Assembly: GCA_900660155.1 (NCBI GenBank)
Contig: CABFPE010000040.1
Location: 2,071,063 to 2,135,062, forward strand
DNA: 64,000 nucleotides
Direction: 5' to 3'
DNA from: Hofstenia miamia
Taxonomy: Eukaryota; Xenacoelomorpha; Acoela; Hofsteniidae
Shown here one piece after another: positions 38,191 through 49,820 of this stretch. The number at the start of each line of letters is the position of its first letter. Position 1 is the first letter of the stretch. The position numbers and the translations under genes were made by a program. The notes under the pieces are model-generated. The model was given only the letters and a program-made list of their open reading frames with translations, was not told the DNA's origin and did no database searches.

Positions 38191-38785
38191 GACAATTACC
38201 ATAATTATATTTACTTAAATATTATTGTAAATACACTGTAATTTACAAAGAAGTTTACTTATGTACAATGTACAGTTGTGCGAAAACGTTATTAGATCAC
38301 ATTTGCAATTCCCTAACGTGGGTAAAGTTGTCTTTTTTGTATCAATACAAGGGCATAACGTAATAATGCCATTGAACATTGAATGAGGATTCAGTGGTAT
38401 AAATTCTGTAAATATGAGCTCTATGATCTAAGTACCTAAACAATAACACCATATTTAATTGTAACTCTTCCTAATATATAATTAATAATTAAATTTTAAA
38501 TACAAAATTTGAAAATCAAAGTTTACTTAGGTGTTATAAATTTGAATTGAAATGTGAATTTCTTAACTGTTTCAAAGTTTGTTTTAAAAGTTTGAGGTTT
38601 CACTTAAAGTTTTAAAATTTGATTTGAAAGCTCCCCTGGTAGCATGCATAATATAAGCTTGTAATATGGTTTTCCATCTAGAAATTTTTAAATTTCATTT
38701 ATCCTGTTCACATAAGTCTTATAGATTTAAGATAATTGCCAAATGGGCGTTAAACCAGATTCACATTTTCACGATAAGATTAAAA

Positions 38786-38811
38786 CAAGGACATAGTTTA
38801 GAATGTCCTTG
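38786..38811. repeat. Inverted repeat CAAGGACAT...ATGTCCTTG
   Basis: Nine-base perfect arms around an eight-base loop. The same AAGGACAT/ATGTCCTT core forms the perfect palindrome at 40152-40179. Confidence 0.85.
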
Positions 38812-38984
38812 AATTGAAATAAATAAAACTTTTCAGATAATATTCCAAAGTTGAGGATGATGGGAACTTTCCAATTGCGTTATTGAAAATCACAATCTAA
38901 GTGAATATTTGAATGACGTCTTTAGTTGCTTTTGTTATTTACAGATTTGCAAGTAGGCTAACATTCTAAGTTCAACCAAATCTT

Positions 38985-39345
38985 TAGTGTTCTTTGGCCA
39001 TGGCGCGGCCACAGCTAAGCCGTTAGCTAAAGATTTTGTTTTACGGCCAAAATCCCGTCTAAGATTCATTTCTGATGATGAACAATATATTTCCATTATT
39101 TTTATTTTTATTTTATTTTTAAATCTTAGTTGCTATGACCATTTTCGAACTATGAACATGCTTTTATTGTTCCATTCAAAATTGCAGTATTTCATTTATT
39201 AGTAGTAAAAAGCTCCGACTACGGCAAAAAATCACGGCTAACAGTCGATTACGGCTAAAGCATTACAGCCAACGGTCGGCTAAGGTCAAATTGATTTTGC
39301 AAGCCCGACTACGGCCAAGAAAATTACCTCGGACGGAGAACACTA
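38985..39345. mobile_element. hAT-type MITE, family 1, copy A
   Basis: The termini are TAGTGTTCT and its inverse AGAACACTA, 361 bp apart. Flanking 8-mers CAAATCTT and CCCAGCTT agree at 5 of 8 positions, as expected for an old 8-bp target duplication. The inside is rich in GGCTA, GGCCA and ACGGC strings (for example ACGGCTAA and CGACTACGGC), shared with the copy at 59653-60023. No transposase is present, so it is non-autonomous. Confidence 0.75.
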
Positions 39346-39696
39346 CCCAGCTTAGGCCCAACTTAATTCGCTGTTGAGATTAAAACCCATTCACAAATAA
39401 TTTCAAACAAATTATTATCATGTTCTAACTTCAATTTATCTAAGAAGTGTGGCAAAAATCCTGTTGCTGCTAGTTACATTCGATTAAATTTAATTTTGAA
39501 GACATTTTCTTAATATACGCTACGCTGTACACCGTTATCTAATTCATTAGAACAAATTGAGCCGAGAGAGAGAGAGCGCAAGTGTGACGCTTTTTTGGTT
39601 TTATGTAGCAAAATAATGAAGAATATTTTGCTAAACGAACTCTTGAATCATCTTCTTAGCATTTGTTTTGATACTTTAGCTTATTTCAATTCGCTG

Positions 39697-40051
39697 CATG
39701 GGTGGAACCGGTCGATAAAAATAGTCCGGCACTTCTTAATTTTCATGCCAGTTAACCGGCAGGTCTACCTGTGTGGGTCTTAGGGATATCAACCTGACGA
39801 GTATACAACCGGTGGGAAATATATCCTAATTGATTAGCTCTCAATTAAAGTTTTTAGTGATTTATATTTGAGTACAGAAATGAATATATTAAAAGAACAA
39901 TTAATAGTCGTAAATATGTACGAATTCATTAACATTAATTGTTGTTCATTACCTATTTGAGAACAATAATCGGATCCACTGCGTCGCTTTGTACTTAAAA
40001 AAACTTAAACCATTCGATAGTTTCAACCCAACCTAACCGGTTCCAACCATG
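39697..40051. mobile_element. hAT-type MITE, family 2, with perfect target duplication
   Basis: The left end CATGGGTGGAACCGGT and the inverted right end CATGGTTGGAACCGGT match at 15 of 16 positions. The 8-mer ATTCGCTG sits directly outside both ends (39689-39696 and 40052-40059). Length is 355 bp and no transposase is present. The exact duplication shows the limits are correct and the insertion is fairly young. Confidence 0.9.
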
Positions 40052-40151
40052 ATTCGCTGCGCTTTCGAAAATATTGGTTAACCGGTTGAAGAATAGAATA
40101 GAGGGGTCTAAGTTTTTTTAGTACACTTAAAGTTATAAAATGGGATTAACT

Positions 40152-40179
40152 AAGGACATACTAAATTTAGTATGTCCTT
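40152..40179. repeat. Perfect 28-bp palindrome
   Basis: Arm AAGGACATACTAAA is followed at once by its exact inverse with no loop. See the related inverted repeat at 38786. Confidence 0.95.
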
Positions 40180-42628
40180 GGATTAACTTGATCTATCATT
40201 TTCTGTTTGACTAAGTTAATGCGTAATTTCTCTGACAAATTAAACATTCGTAGTCGCGAACTGCATGCAAATTCCACAGACGGTCACTTCTTACTGATTC
40301 GGTTGTGCTCCCGTTGCGTCAATGCAATATTTACGCAATCATTTCTTGTCGCAATAACAAAAACGTCTGTATGAGCAGCAGTCAGAATTCACTTTCGAAC
40401 ATTTATCTACACAAACTCAAGTTTCTACTTAATCAAAACTAAAACACAAAACATTCCCATATGCATACATTTGTCACATGTTTTTCGAGAAAGTCATTTT
40501 CTGTCTTTTCAAGAATAGGTGCTGAAAGGTACAACTTTTAAAATTTGGATCGCTTAAAATTAGAATTGCCCCAATAATTTAGTAGGGTTGTTCATTTTCT
40601 TAAGCGGCCTTATTAAATATTTGCTTTGAATAGGGAAAAGGGCTAAGCCTCCTCCCTAATACCCTTGTATTCGCTCATGGGTGCACATTATGGCATGGTG
40701 TCATAACATTATGTACCATATTACGTAGAGCTTTGCGACTACTTGAAAGTTCGAGTTGGGTCTAGATGTGTAAACTTGGTATTGAATAGTACATTGCATG
40801 TTTGCCCACTTGAAAAAATGTCTATAATTTTATGATTGAAAGAACTTTTTTACCAAAATTTCTTTCTTGTCATTGGAGTTGAGTTACATTGTCTAGCGAA
40901 TGATCATTACTAACATTAAAGTGCAAAAATTGATTATTGGTAAGCTTTCCCTACGAATTACAAGACTAAGAACGGACGGTTTTTGAAATGTCACTTTCGG
41001 TTATTCTTAAAAGTTATTCAAAACCTCATTAGCACAGGTAGCGGTTTAACGTTGAGTTATGCTGTAAATGATGAAGTTGGTGTATTCAAAGGTAAGCAAA
41101 AATGCTTAAACTGCTTTAAATCAGTGTTCTCATGATATTTAAGGATATAAAAACAGGCAATAAAAATCATTGATATTAAATTTCTAGTACTGTCGTATTT
41201 ATACACATTCAATTATTTTAGACATAACATAGATATAATATATGGCAAAACGGATAAGTTAACAATTTTGTTGAAGCCCAATTTAAATTCTGTATATGTA
41301 ACAAAAAATTTATGAATTAAGATTATACTGATATTTTTAAGTTTACCATACTTGGTGGCCACAAAGTTTTTAATTACTATATCATTATGGCACCATGACA
41401 TAATTGGCACCTCTGAAGGATTAAAACTACTAATTTTTGCCAATCCCATTTTTTTTAGATTTGATGGGAATTCCTTGAAAATTTCATTGAAATCTCACAA
41501 TAACCTCTACATTGATGGGCATAAAAATGCCAATGAGCATCAGCATCCCTGCCTTTAAAAGAGGACCCAATTTTTATTTGACAAATCAGGATTATTTACG
41601 TATACACTTTCGAACAAATACTTACAATATATTTACTAGAAAATTAATCTATTGCAGTCTGAGTGAAGACTTAAGTGTTAGTCATACGTATGTCTGCCAT
41701 AATGAACAAATATTTACAATTATAATATCAATGGTTAACTGACTCATTAATAAAATTCATGAATTAAATTTTATCGGTTTTTATTCCCATCGCTAGAGGG
41801 AGCAAAGTGAGTTTATTTCGCCCGTCTTTTGTGATTGGCTGTAATATTTTAATAATGGATTTAATTCATAAATTGACGAGAATGTGGTGTTTACAATATG
41901 TGCAAATTTGCATTAAACTTAAAAATATATAATGCTATTTCTTTTCGAAGACACATCACATTTTGATTTGGGTAGGGTGGAGATGGACAATATAGCTCAC
42001 TAATTTTGTTCAAACATTGTAATACCTTTTAATGAAAATGGAAATTCAGTGTAAACGAAACTAAAATATGCAGCAAATCTACAATTGACTAAATTTAATG
42101 CACTAGTATTTTTAAGTAATAATGGCTTGCATCCCATGTTGTCTAAAATGATTGGTTGACTTTGCGTTAAATGGAAAAAATTTGCTAGGGTTAAAAATTC
42201 ATTTTCGCTTTAGGCCTGACATCAAAATTCAACTTTTTATAAACCTTAATAACGACTAGCATTGTAAATAGTCTTGCAAACTATAAAAATCACTGTAAAT
42301 GTCAACTTAAATTTGTTTTCATTGTTTACAATGGCTGTAGAATCATCACAATTGTTAAACAATTTTATTTGATATGCTACCACTTGTATCAACAGATAGC
42401 CAACCATTCTTCCAATAATTTAAGGATGTTATGTTCGCAAGTGCATATTTCTTAAATTTTAATTATAGCTAGAGCAAATAGCAAATTAATTCGAAGACAG
42501 CCTGTAACGGAACAACGCAAAAACTCCCATCAAATATGGATAACATCCATATCTTTTAACATGCTATTTGATAGGGCATTCCGCCTTTCAGACATAGAAA
42601 ATAAGCAGAATTAAGTTTTTTATTAAAA

Positions 42629-42650
42629 TATATATATATATATCTATATA
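42629..42650. repeat. (TA)n microsatellite
   Basis: A short TA run with one C interruption, upstream of exon 6. Confidence 0.85.
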
Positions 42651-43375
42651 TTAAGGGTGTTTTTCTCTTATATTTGAAATGCTGATCCAGTTACGGTTAT
42701 ACGTCTAATGCGTAACTTGAAAGATTTTTAATTTATTCCTTTTGTCTGTTACGCGTAATAATGCAGTGGATTTTATGGTGCGACAAAGATCGGATTACAG
42801 ATTAAAACTGCAATTTATAAAAAATAAATTTTCGCAAACGTATAGAAGAAGGAAACAATTTCTTAGAAGGTCCAACTGTAACCGAAATATAAACCTAAAC
42901 GATGTATTGTTTACGTTTTACTTAGGCAGGATAAGCGAATTTCAGGATAAGGCAATTGATTTTTGCTTAATCCTAACCTGCCATGTTCATTTTTAAGGCC
43001 CAAACCATTTTGTTCGCATTTTTTTAAATTTATCTGAAACCAATAATGAAATGTGTAAATTTTGGAATATGGACACTTCTATTGCTGAATCTACATGTGC
43101 TCCCACGTAATTGTGAAAATTCCAGCTAAAACCTTTTCCTGTATAAATTAATTTAAAAACAATTAGTGGTCCAATTTTCAAATGAGCTCTATTACCAATG
43201 TTCAGGTAATCAGGTAGTATAGGTCCATAAAACTTACAATTAATATCAACTATCTACTTGAAGTCTTGTATTTTACCAATGAAACGCGAATTTTAATATT
43301 TGTATTGTATCTTAATGTATGTATGTGTACCACGATGCCTTTTTGAAGAAGCTTGAAGTAATGAATTCGTTTTAG

Positions 43376-43495
43376 AAGATGACTTTATCCCTAAAACAGT
43401 GGTGATAATTGTGGGTTTGGCGTGTATCGGAGGAATCAGTGTTATCGTCTGCATCGCTATACTTCGTTGTTGTCCTTATCAGTCCATCGATGCCT
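43376..43495 (+). CDS. EDAR-like: Exon 6: membrane helix and juxtamembrane TRAF-type motif
   Basis: The acceptor is TTCGTTTTAG and the donor is T|GTAAGTTGG. Phase is 1 to 1. Residues 170-175 (DDFIPK) resemble the p75NTR sequence DNLIP just before its membrane helix. Residues 176-198 are a clean 23-residue hydrophobic helix with a GG pair, followed by Arg-Cys-Cys as stop-transfer and a possible palmitoylation site. Residues 202-207 are PYQSID, a fit to the minor TRAF2 consensus PxQxxD. Confidence 0.88.
43474..43491 (+). other. TRAF-binding-type motif PYQSID in exon 6
   Basis: Codons CCT TAT CAG TCC ATC GAT encode PYQSID, three residues after the membrane helix (following Arg-Cys-Cys). This fits the minor TRAF1/2/3 consensus PxQxxD. 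Closeness to the membrane could limit binding. Confidence 0.45.
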
Positions 43496-44571
43496 GTAAG
43501 TTGGTTTACTGCAATAGTTAAATTTATTGTGAATATTTCTTTACATCGTCCATTATTTCAAGTAATCATTTGTACCGAAAAGGGCTTTGAAAATGTTGTT
43601 TAAAAGTTCAAAAATGCTTTCATAAGTTTGCTTAGCGTGCATTACCAGTGATAAAACTACAAACAAGATTCTCGTACATTTGCGAATCGGCACGATATTG
43701 CAAAAATGTTCACATTACAAAGTGTTTAATTTTAATAAAAGTTAGCTTACAAACAGTAGGCCTATGTCGTAATAATTATATGAAAATAACATTTCAAGCT
43801 GTCAAATGACGTAATACATGTGTCAATCAAGTGTGATCCATTGATATTTACTTTAAAAAACGCTTTACAAGTTCAACTCAAATTGAAGAAAAAATATTTT
43901 GAGTACCGCAGTGAAAAGAATAAAAAAATACATTATTTATCAAATTAATGTCAAAATTTAAACTCTATGAATTCTTCAATTCAGGTAAACTTAGAATTTT
44001 GGACATTTATTCTCGAAATCGTGAATTTCACAGAAATTAATAAAGTGCGAATGCGTTTAAAAAGCTTTAAATTTTTTTCGCAACATTTCATTTTTCATGA
44101 AATGCTATTGGGGATGGGTCAGCATAGGAATCACTGATGAATATAAGCATAATTTTTATAGTCCGTCTGGAGCCCAATTTTCTAAACAAAAAATAAAATC
44201 ATCCATTTGAACTATTGTTTGCCATAGATTTCAAGTGTTAAACAGCAACAAACTATGTGATTTGCAAATCAACTTTTTAAAAATGATTAGAATAGGTTGT
44301 TATTTTAACATGCTATTTTAAAAACAATTTATGTATGTAAATTCTACATAGAAAAAAGTTATACGTAAATTGATTTCTTTTATCGTGATTGCGTGAATTG
44401 TTCTCAGTGCTGTTGAAAAGAGATTTATGTGAGTGCATAGAGTATTTTGTTGGTTATTTAGCCCCTCATTTTCTTGGAAAAGATGAGAAGTGTTTCTTGG
44501 AAACGTGATACCCATCATGTTTGGAATGAAATTCTATCACTTTGCTCTTTCGTTCACTTATATCATATTAG
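43496..44571. other. Intron 6 (1.1 kb)
   Basis: AT-rich with no repeat or further exon recognised. Confidence 0.65.
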
Positions 44572-44655
44572 CTTGTAAATATCAGTCTGAGCCAATGAAA
44601 CATGAGAAACATATTCTCCATGACAGCGATAAGAGATATTTCCAAAACTTTGGAA
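44572..44655 (+). CDS. EDAR-like: Exon 7: charged cytoplasmic segment
   Basis: The acceptor is ATCATATTAG and the donor is A|GTATTT, which is weak. Phase is 1 to 1. Twenty-seven full codons (residues 210-236) are rich in Lys, His, Glu and Asp, fitting a cytoplasmic linker, and begin with Cys after the Ser split at the junction. It is required by logic: exon 6 joined directly to exon 8 would make a TAA codon, and this exon fits both phases. Homology cannot be judged because linkers diverge quickly. Confidence 0.6.
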
Positions 44656-47088
44656 GTATTTTAAGTTGTTTAAAGTTGCATTAGAAAATTGCGGCATATC
44701 GTTAACTGGTCGTAATTTTGACATTATACTTTTCTTGAAAGCAAAACAGTAATTTGAGTACAGAATTTTTGGGATATATAAGTTATTTTAACCTCGGGTC
44801 AAGGCTAATTTGTTTTCAATGGTAATATTCCAAACCTCACAAGAAAGGAGGGAATTTAAAAAATCACTGGGTGCGTAGTATTTTCAATAGGTTCAGTGGG
44901 GTAATCAGGATTTTCAGACGGGGCATCTCAGTTGTGATTAGCATGAGTGACTAAAGCGGGACGAAACCCCGCCAAAAATTTCCAAACCTCTCACCACCTT
45001 AATTTTAAGCATTTTCTTACTTTTTACAAAAAATTTATAATTTCAGCAATCAAAATCAATGTTGAAATATCCTTGCATGCACCACTGAATATGTTAATTG
45101 TTATTTGTTAGTGAAAAGTGCTTTTTTCAATAGTAGGTATATTGTAAAAAATTGCAATGTATTGTTCTAAATGTACACATGAAACAATAAAATTGAAAAC
45201 GTTTCCTCAAATTATAGTACAAAGTCGTTGTTTTCCTTGAACTCAAAACTGAACGAGCCAGTTCTGAAGAAGAATTCATTGTACGTTCTTGAGAATTTTA
45301 GGACTTGAATTTGATTTAGTCTAAAAAAGTGAACTGTGATCCAGAAATTGAGATCTGACAATGAAGTTCGGAAAACTACGAAACGTGATCATTTTTTTTA
45401 ATAATATTTACAAACTAATTGTACATAATGATTCTAAAAAGCTGAATTTTCCATAACAAAGTAGCTACGAAGCTGATTCGTTTTCATCAATCTTGTTTCA
45501 CTAGAAAGTAAAACCTTTTCCAAACAATTTACTACATCTTGAGTATTCATCTGGGCAAGAAGTTCAGGATTTGCTTCTTTTAATGTTTTACTGCATTCAA
45601 CGTTTTTAGGTTGCTCATTCTGCAGGCTTCTTGTAATGAGTTTGACTCGTCGAAATCACGGTAAGATTTATTCCTACAAAAGTTTGTTAAGAGTTTGATA
45701 CATAGGAATCCATGATTTGATGTATATATTGTAATTGTAATGACATGTGGATGTTTGATTTTTTAAAAGCTGATATTGTTAATCCCAATCTGATGTGATC
45801 CCATTACTCTCACTGTTATTTTCCTATTTTATTGATAAAATAAGTTTTCATTCAATCCCATGACATAGCACCCTTTGCATCAATTTTTCGAAAATTGCAA
45901 CCATGTTAGTTATAAAACTTTGAGAAGATTGAAAAAATAATAAATAGAAATTTGTTATTCATTTTCCCAGACTCTTCATCTATGAATTCCAACCCATAAT
46001 GAAAATTTAGGCCCTTAAATTATTTACATTTATGTTCTTTTTGAGAATAACTTTTATGAGGTAATATTTAATATTTTTTGACTGGGTATATGTAAGCCCC
46101 AAATGAAACTATAGCACATTGAATATATTTATAAAATATGAAGTTATAATTGTGTTTTGACATGTTTACCCAGTTGGATAATTCGTGTTTTCACCAAATT
46201 ATATCACATAAATGACCGAGACAGGCTTATCCAAGTTCAACCGTCTGCTGAAGATTCCCCACATTATTCAAATTGTAATCTATCACATCTGATATCTATC
46301 ATGCATGAAATCGTACCTACTGTCTTCAGTGCATATATTTTACATTGTGATGTACATGCTGCTTAGTTGTTGCTACTGTCTACTATTTTTCCCTTAACTA
46401 ATAATTAAAAATGTTCTAATATTAAACTTTTTAAGTTGAATTAAATAACCTTCGATTATGTTTGAGTTGTTTGTATTAAAGAAACGTATATCTCCAATCA
46501 ATGCTACATAAAAATTAAATTTGCTGAGAAATCTTTCAACTTTCTACTAAGAGAATTTTGTAAGAACTCGGTGGTCTTTTATTTGTCAAAAGCTTCGCAA
46601 ATTCTGACCGTGAGTTTTTAAATCTTGAAAGTAATCTGTCCAGACGCTTCATATATTGGACCCACATCGCCTTGATAATTTTTCTCCAAGTTCGTATAAT
46701 TCATGAGTACACTTGGGAGCAGACATTTTTGTTGTTTAAATTCAATTTTCCTTCGTTTATAACTGCAATAACAAGCTTGAAATCAAGCCAGTAGGATTGA
46801 TTTTTGATATAGCCTACGTGATCACGTGCTGCTAGAACAATCCGAATTCAATTGTAGTTCTAAGACATCGTTTTCAATTTGTCTAACTTGTGAGTTTGTT
46901 CAAACTTTTAGGAGTTTAATTTAATTTTTATTGTGTTAAGTTGAGAAAACAGACTTCAGTCAGCATTTGTAATACATTTTATAGGCGTGCAATATTCGGA
47001 TGATTGGCTTTCTCAATTACAATCTCTAGTCTTGCTTACGTAGAAATGGATTTAAGGTTCAAATTGACTTCAATAGATTTCAATTGTT

Positions 47089-47094
<6 letters not shown>

Positions 47095-47135
<41 letters not shown>
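47095..47135. repeat. (TA)n microsatellite
   Basis: About 20 TA units, one of the longest uninterrupted tracts in the window. Confidence 0.95.
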
Positions 47136-47139
<4 letters not shown>

Positions 47140-48254
47140 CAAAAATGATAATGTTTACTGCTACACCAATAAAATATACATAAAAATACTTCATGGAATT
47201 CTGTGGGGGCAAAATTGAATCATTAGAATTTTAGTTGTGAAATTTAATTATTTTTGTGTGGTAAAGCACTATTGATTAGATACTTTACTGTAATCATTAT
47301 ATATTTTTGATAAAATAGTTTTCTGAAACTAGTTTAGTGATTTTCTCTCTCTTTATATATATATATATATATACTAATTTTTGTTTGGTAATGAGCATTA
47401 TTTCTTTCAATATCTTTAATATTTTCGCTCAAAATTCGTCGGCGAGTTTGCTAGGCGTCAGTGTTATTAAAATAATAAATGCAATTCATGCTGACTGAGA
47501 AAACATTGCTTTCAAAAATTAATGAATTGTACTTTATTAATAAATTTTTGTTTCATCATGTGCTTTGTTGAACGATGGCGAATAACTACAAAGCACTTAT
47601 ACAGTTTCATTTTCTGACAGTCGGAAGTTTACAATTTTAATTGGCTCTTCAAAGTAGCTTCCATCTTCCACGCAAATTGTTGAGTTATTTTTAAGTAGTT
47701 CATAACAAAGGAAAAAACAGCATATGTTGGAAAATGTCATTAAAGGTAGCTAAAGCTGATCTACATTTACCATTCATCTATGTTTTCGAGGTGTTTGGTT
47801 ATATGTGAAAGTGAAAAAAATAAAAATTCACTTAGCTTGCATATGCTTTCATATGGTATTAAATTTGCTGTTAAGACGTCAATTTACGCTTTGAATGATT
47901 GAACTGAAGAATTTTGGAGTAATTTCCTTTGCTTCAATTTTAATGAGTTTGTTAACTAACTGAGCATTTCATTGGTGAATGGGAACCAATCTCTGTTTTA
48001 ACAAATATTTTTCTTACCATTTCTTGTAAATGCACTTGATGTTAAAAATTGAAGACTATTTGAAAAAGTCTGTATATATGTTGGTGTGATAATACATTGT
48101 CAGCCGTGATGTTCAGGTTTTACTTCAGAACTAATATTGAATTAAAAGATAATTTGAAATCACTTTTATTTTGCAGCTATTGCTTTGATTATTGCTCAAA
48201 AAGTTGAGGAGCTCTTTTAGTAAGAATTGGTGACTTTTCCTAACTATTTTTGGG

Positions 48255-48365
48255 GATCACAATCGCCTAATAAAATTTTTCTGAATATCTTCTCATTATA
48301 GGTATGTTATTGTTCCTCAACCGAGGATATAGTCTTCCAATTTTGCAGAAACTTATTATTATTGT
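48255..48365 (+). repeat. Old interspersed repeat, copy 1
   Basis: GTTATTGTTCCTCAACCGAG followed by GATATAGTCTTCCAATTTTG is matched at 49768-49815 by GTTATTGTTTTTCAACTGGG and ATATAGTCTTCTAATTTCTG. Weaker similarity extends about 50 bp upstream. Confidence 0.65.
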
Positions 48366-49707
48366 TGGTAACATTACACGAAAACTATATTTGATAATTA
48401 CGAATGTTATCTAATGTATTTCATCGTTTGCAACTGTTAAAACCAATATGTCATTTATTTCAAAAAATCCAAATTTTGAGATTTGATGACCTCATAAAAA
48501 ATAATGAGGGCATCAAATTTCTCAACATTGCAAGTTGAAAGTAAAAATATGAAGAGTAGGAGGGGGTGAGGAGGAGGATTTGGAAGGGACTGATGCCCCA
48601 AAAATTAAAACTATTAAGAATGGTAAATTATGAAGCACAATTAGAAATTTGCAGATGGAGTGCATTAAAATATATCGCATGGCAGATTTTTCAACTAATA
48701 TCATAGTTTGGTAACATCTTTAAAAAATATAGGTTTATGAATAGGGTATGCCATAATTAAAATGGAAATTTTATGACGATTTTGTTTCTGCTTTTATTTT
48801 TATGTAGAAAAAAGTTATGCGCATTTGATCTTTTAATAGATTTATGGAAGATCATTCTCCATGTCCTAAATAGGAAACTTTTGTTAGCTTTCTAAACATT
48901 GTGCATTTTATAAATATTGGGTGAATTAAATACGAAGAAAAATGTTTCACTGCAAAACTTTGCGAAAGCAAAATACATGAATCCCTTCTTCATTTGTTTT
49001 CAACTAAGGACAACATATGGCACTATGCGCCTCATCTGTACAAAATTTTTATTTATTTTCATTCACTTTATTATTACTAAATTTTTATTATGTTACTAAA
49101 TTACGACTGTAAACCAAATATTTGCACTTTTTACACTAACAAACAATTAATGCCCCATACAAATACAATTTGTGAAAGATATAAGAAATAATGTTATCCT
49201 ATCAAGCTTGTGATCAAGACAAACACTGTCTCAGCAAATATGTTATAATTATGGCAATATTGGTACTAGGCAGGTGGTGACAAGGCAAAAATGAATATTT
49301 TCCATTTCTAGAGAATGACATGGAGAGAATCAATAGGTCATATTTTTTATTGTCAAATAAGTAACACAGCAATACTAATAAAAGGAAAAATTTGCAAATT
49401 TTACTTATGTTTTTCCGTTATCAAGGTTGAGGTTAGTGACATCTAAAACCCCAAATATTCTGAAGCTGATTTGTTTTTTTGCTGTCGAATAATCTGTATT
49501 TTCTCTCTTAATTGAAAGTCGCGATACTAAGTAAAGGATTTTGCTACCATCCTTGCATATCCTCTTAGGAACATTAAAGAACTTAAGTGTCTTGATCTAA
49601 TTGCTCAACCATATTCGACCTAGGGTAGATTTCCTTTCGCCAATGTTACTCAAAAACTTTTGGAGCTTTATTCATGAGACTTGGAAACTTTACTAGCTAT
49701 TGTTGCG

Positions 49708-49820
49708 GTCATACCCCCTCTCATACTAATTTTTTTATAGATATCTGCTCATTTTATGTATGGAATTGTTATTGTTTTTCAACTGGGATATAGTCTTCTA
49801 ATTTCTGCAACATTGAAGCA
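49708..49820 (+). repeat. Old interspersed repeat, copy 2
   Basis: Same family and orientation as 48255-48365. Class unknown. Confidence 0.65.

Larger units (their letters stand above)
26192..43375. other. Intron 5 (17.2 kb)
   Basis: The largest intron. It contains the 187-codon ORF at 26611-27174, ATCAAAT-rich and GTTGATATCAAC motifs, a hairpin-motif cluster at 29278-29592, an assembly gap in a (TA)n tract at 34448-34535, a GC-rich patch at 38028-38190, and two hAT-type MITEs at 38985-39345 and 39697-40051. No receptor exon was found. Stretches 29600-34400 and 34600-38000 hold only AT-rich sequence with chance ORFs. Confidence 0.6.

Noticed and set aside
45610-45660. Exon-like piece with acceptor TTTTTAG or CTGCAG and donor G|GTAAGA
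   Set aside because: Its start phase (0 or 2 for the open frame) does not fit the phase-1 ends of exons 6 and 7, while exon 8 fits without it. It could still be an unproductive alternative exon.
46174-46366. Open frame after acceptor TTTACCCAG, charged and cytoplasmic-looking
   Set aside because: It fits only after the rejected piece at 45626-45660 and no donor leads from it to exon 8 or 9 in phase.
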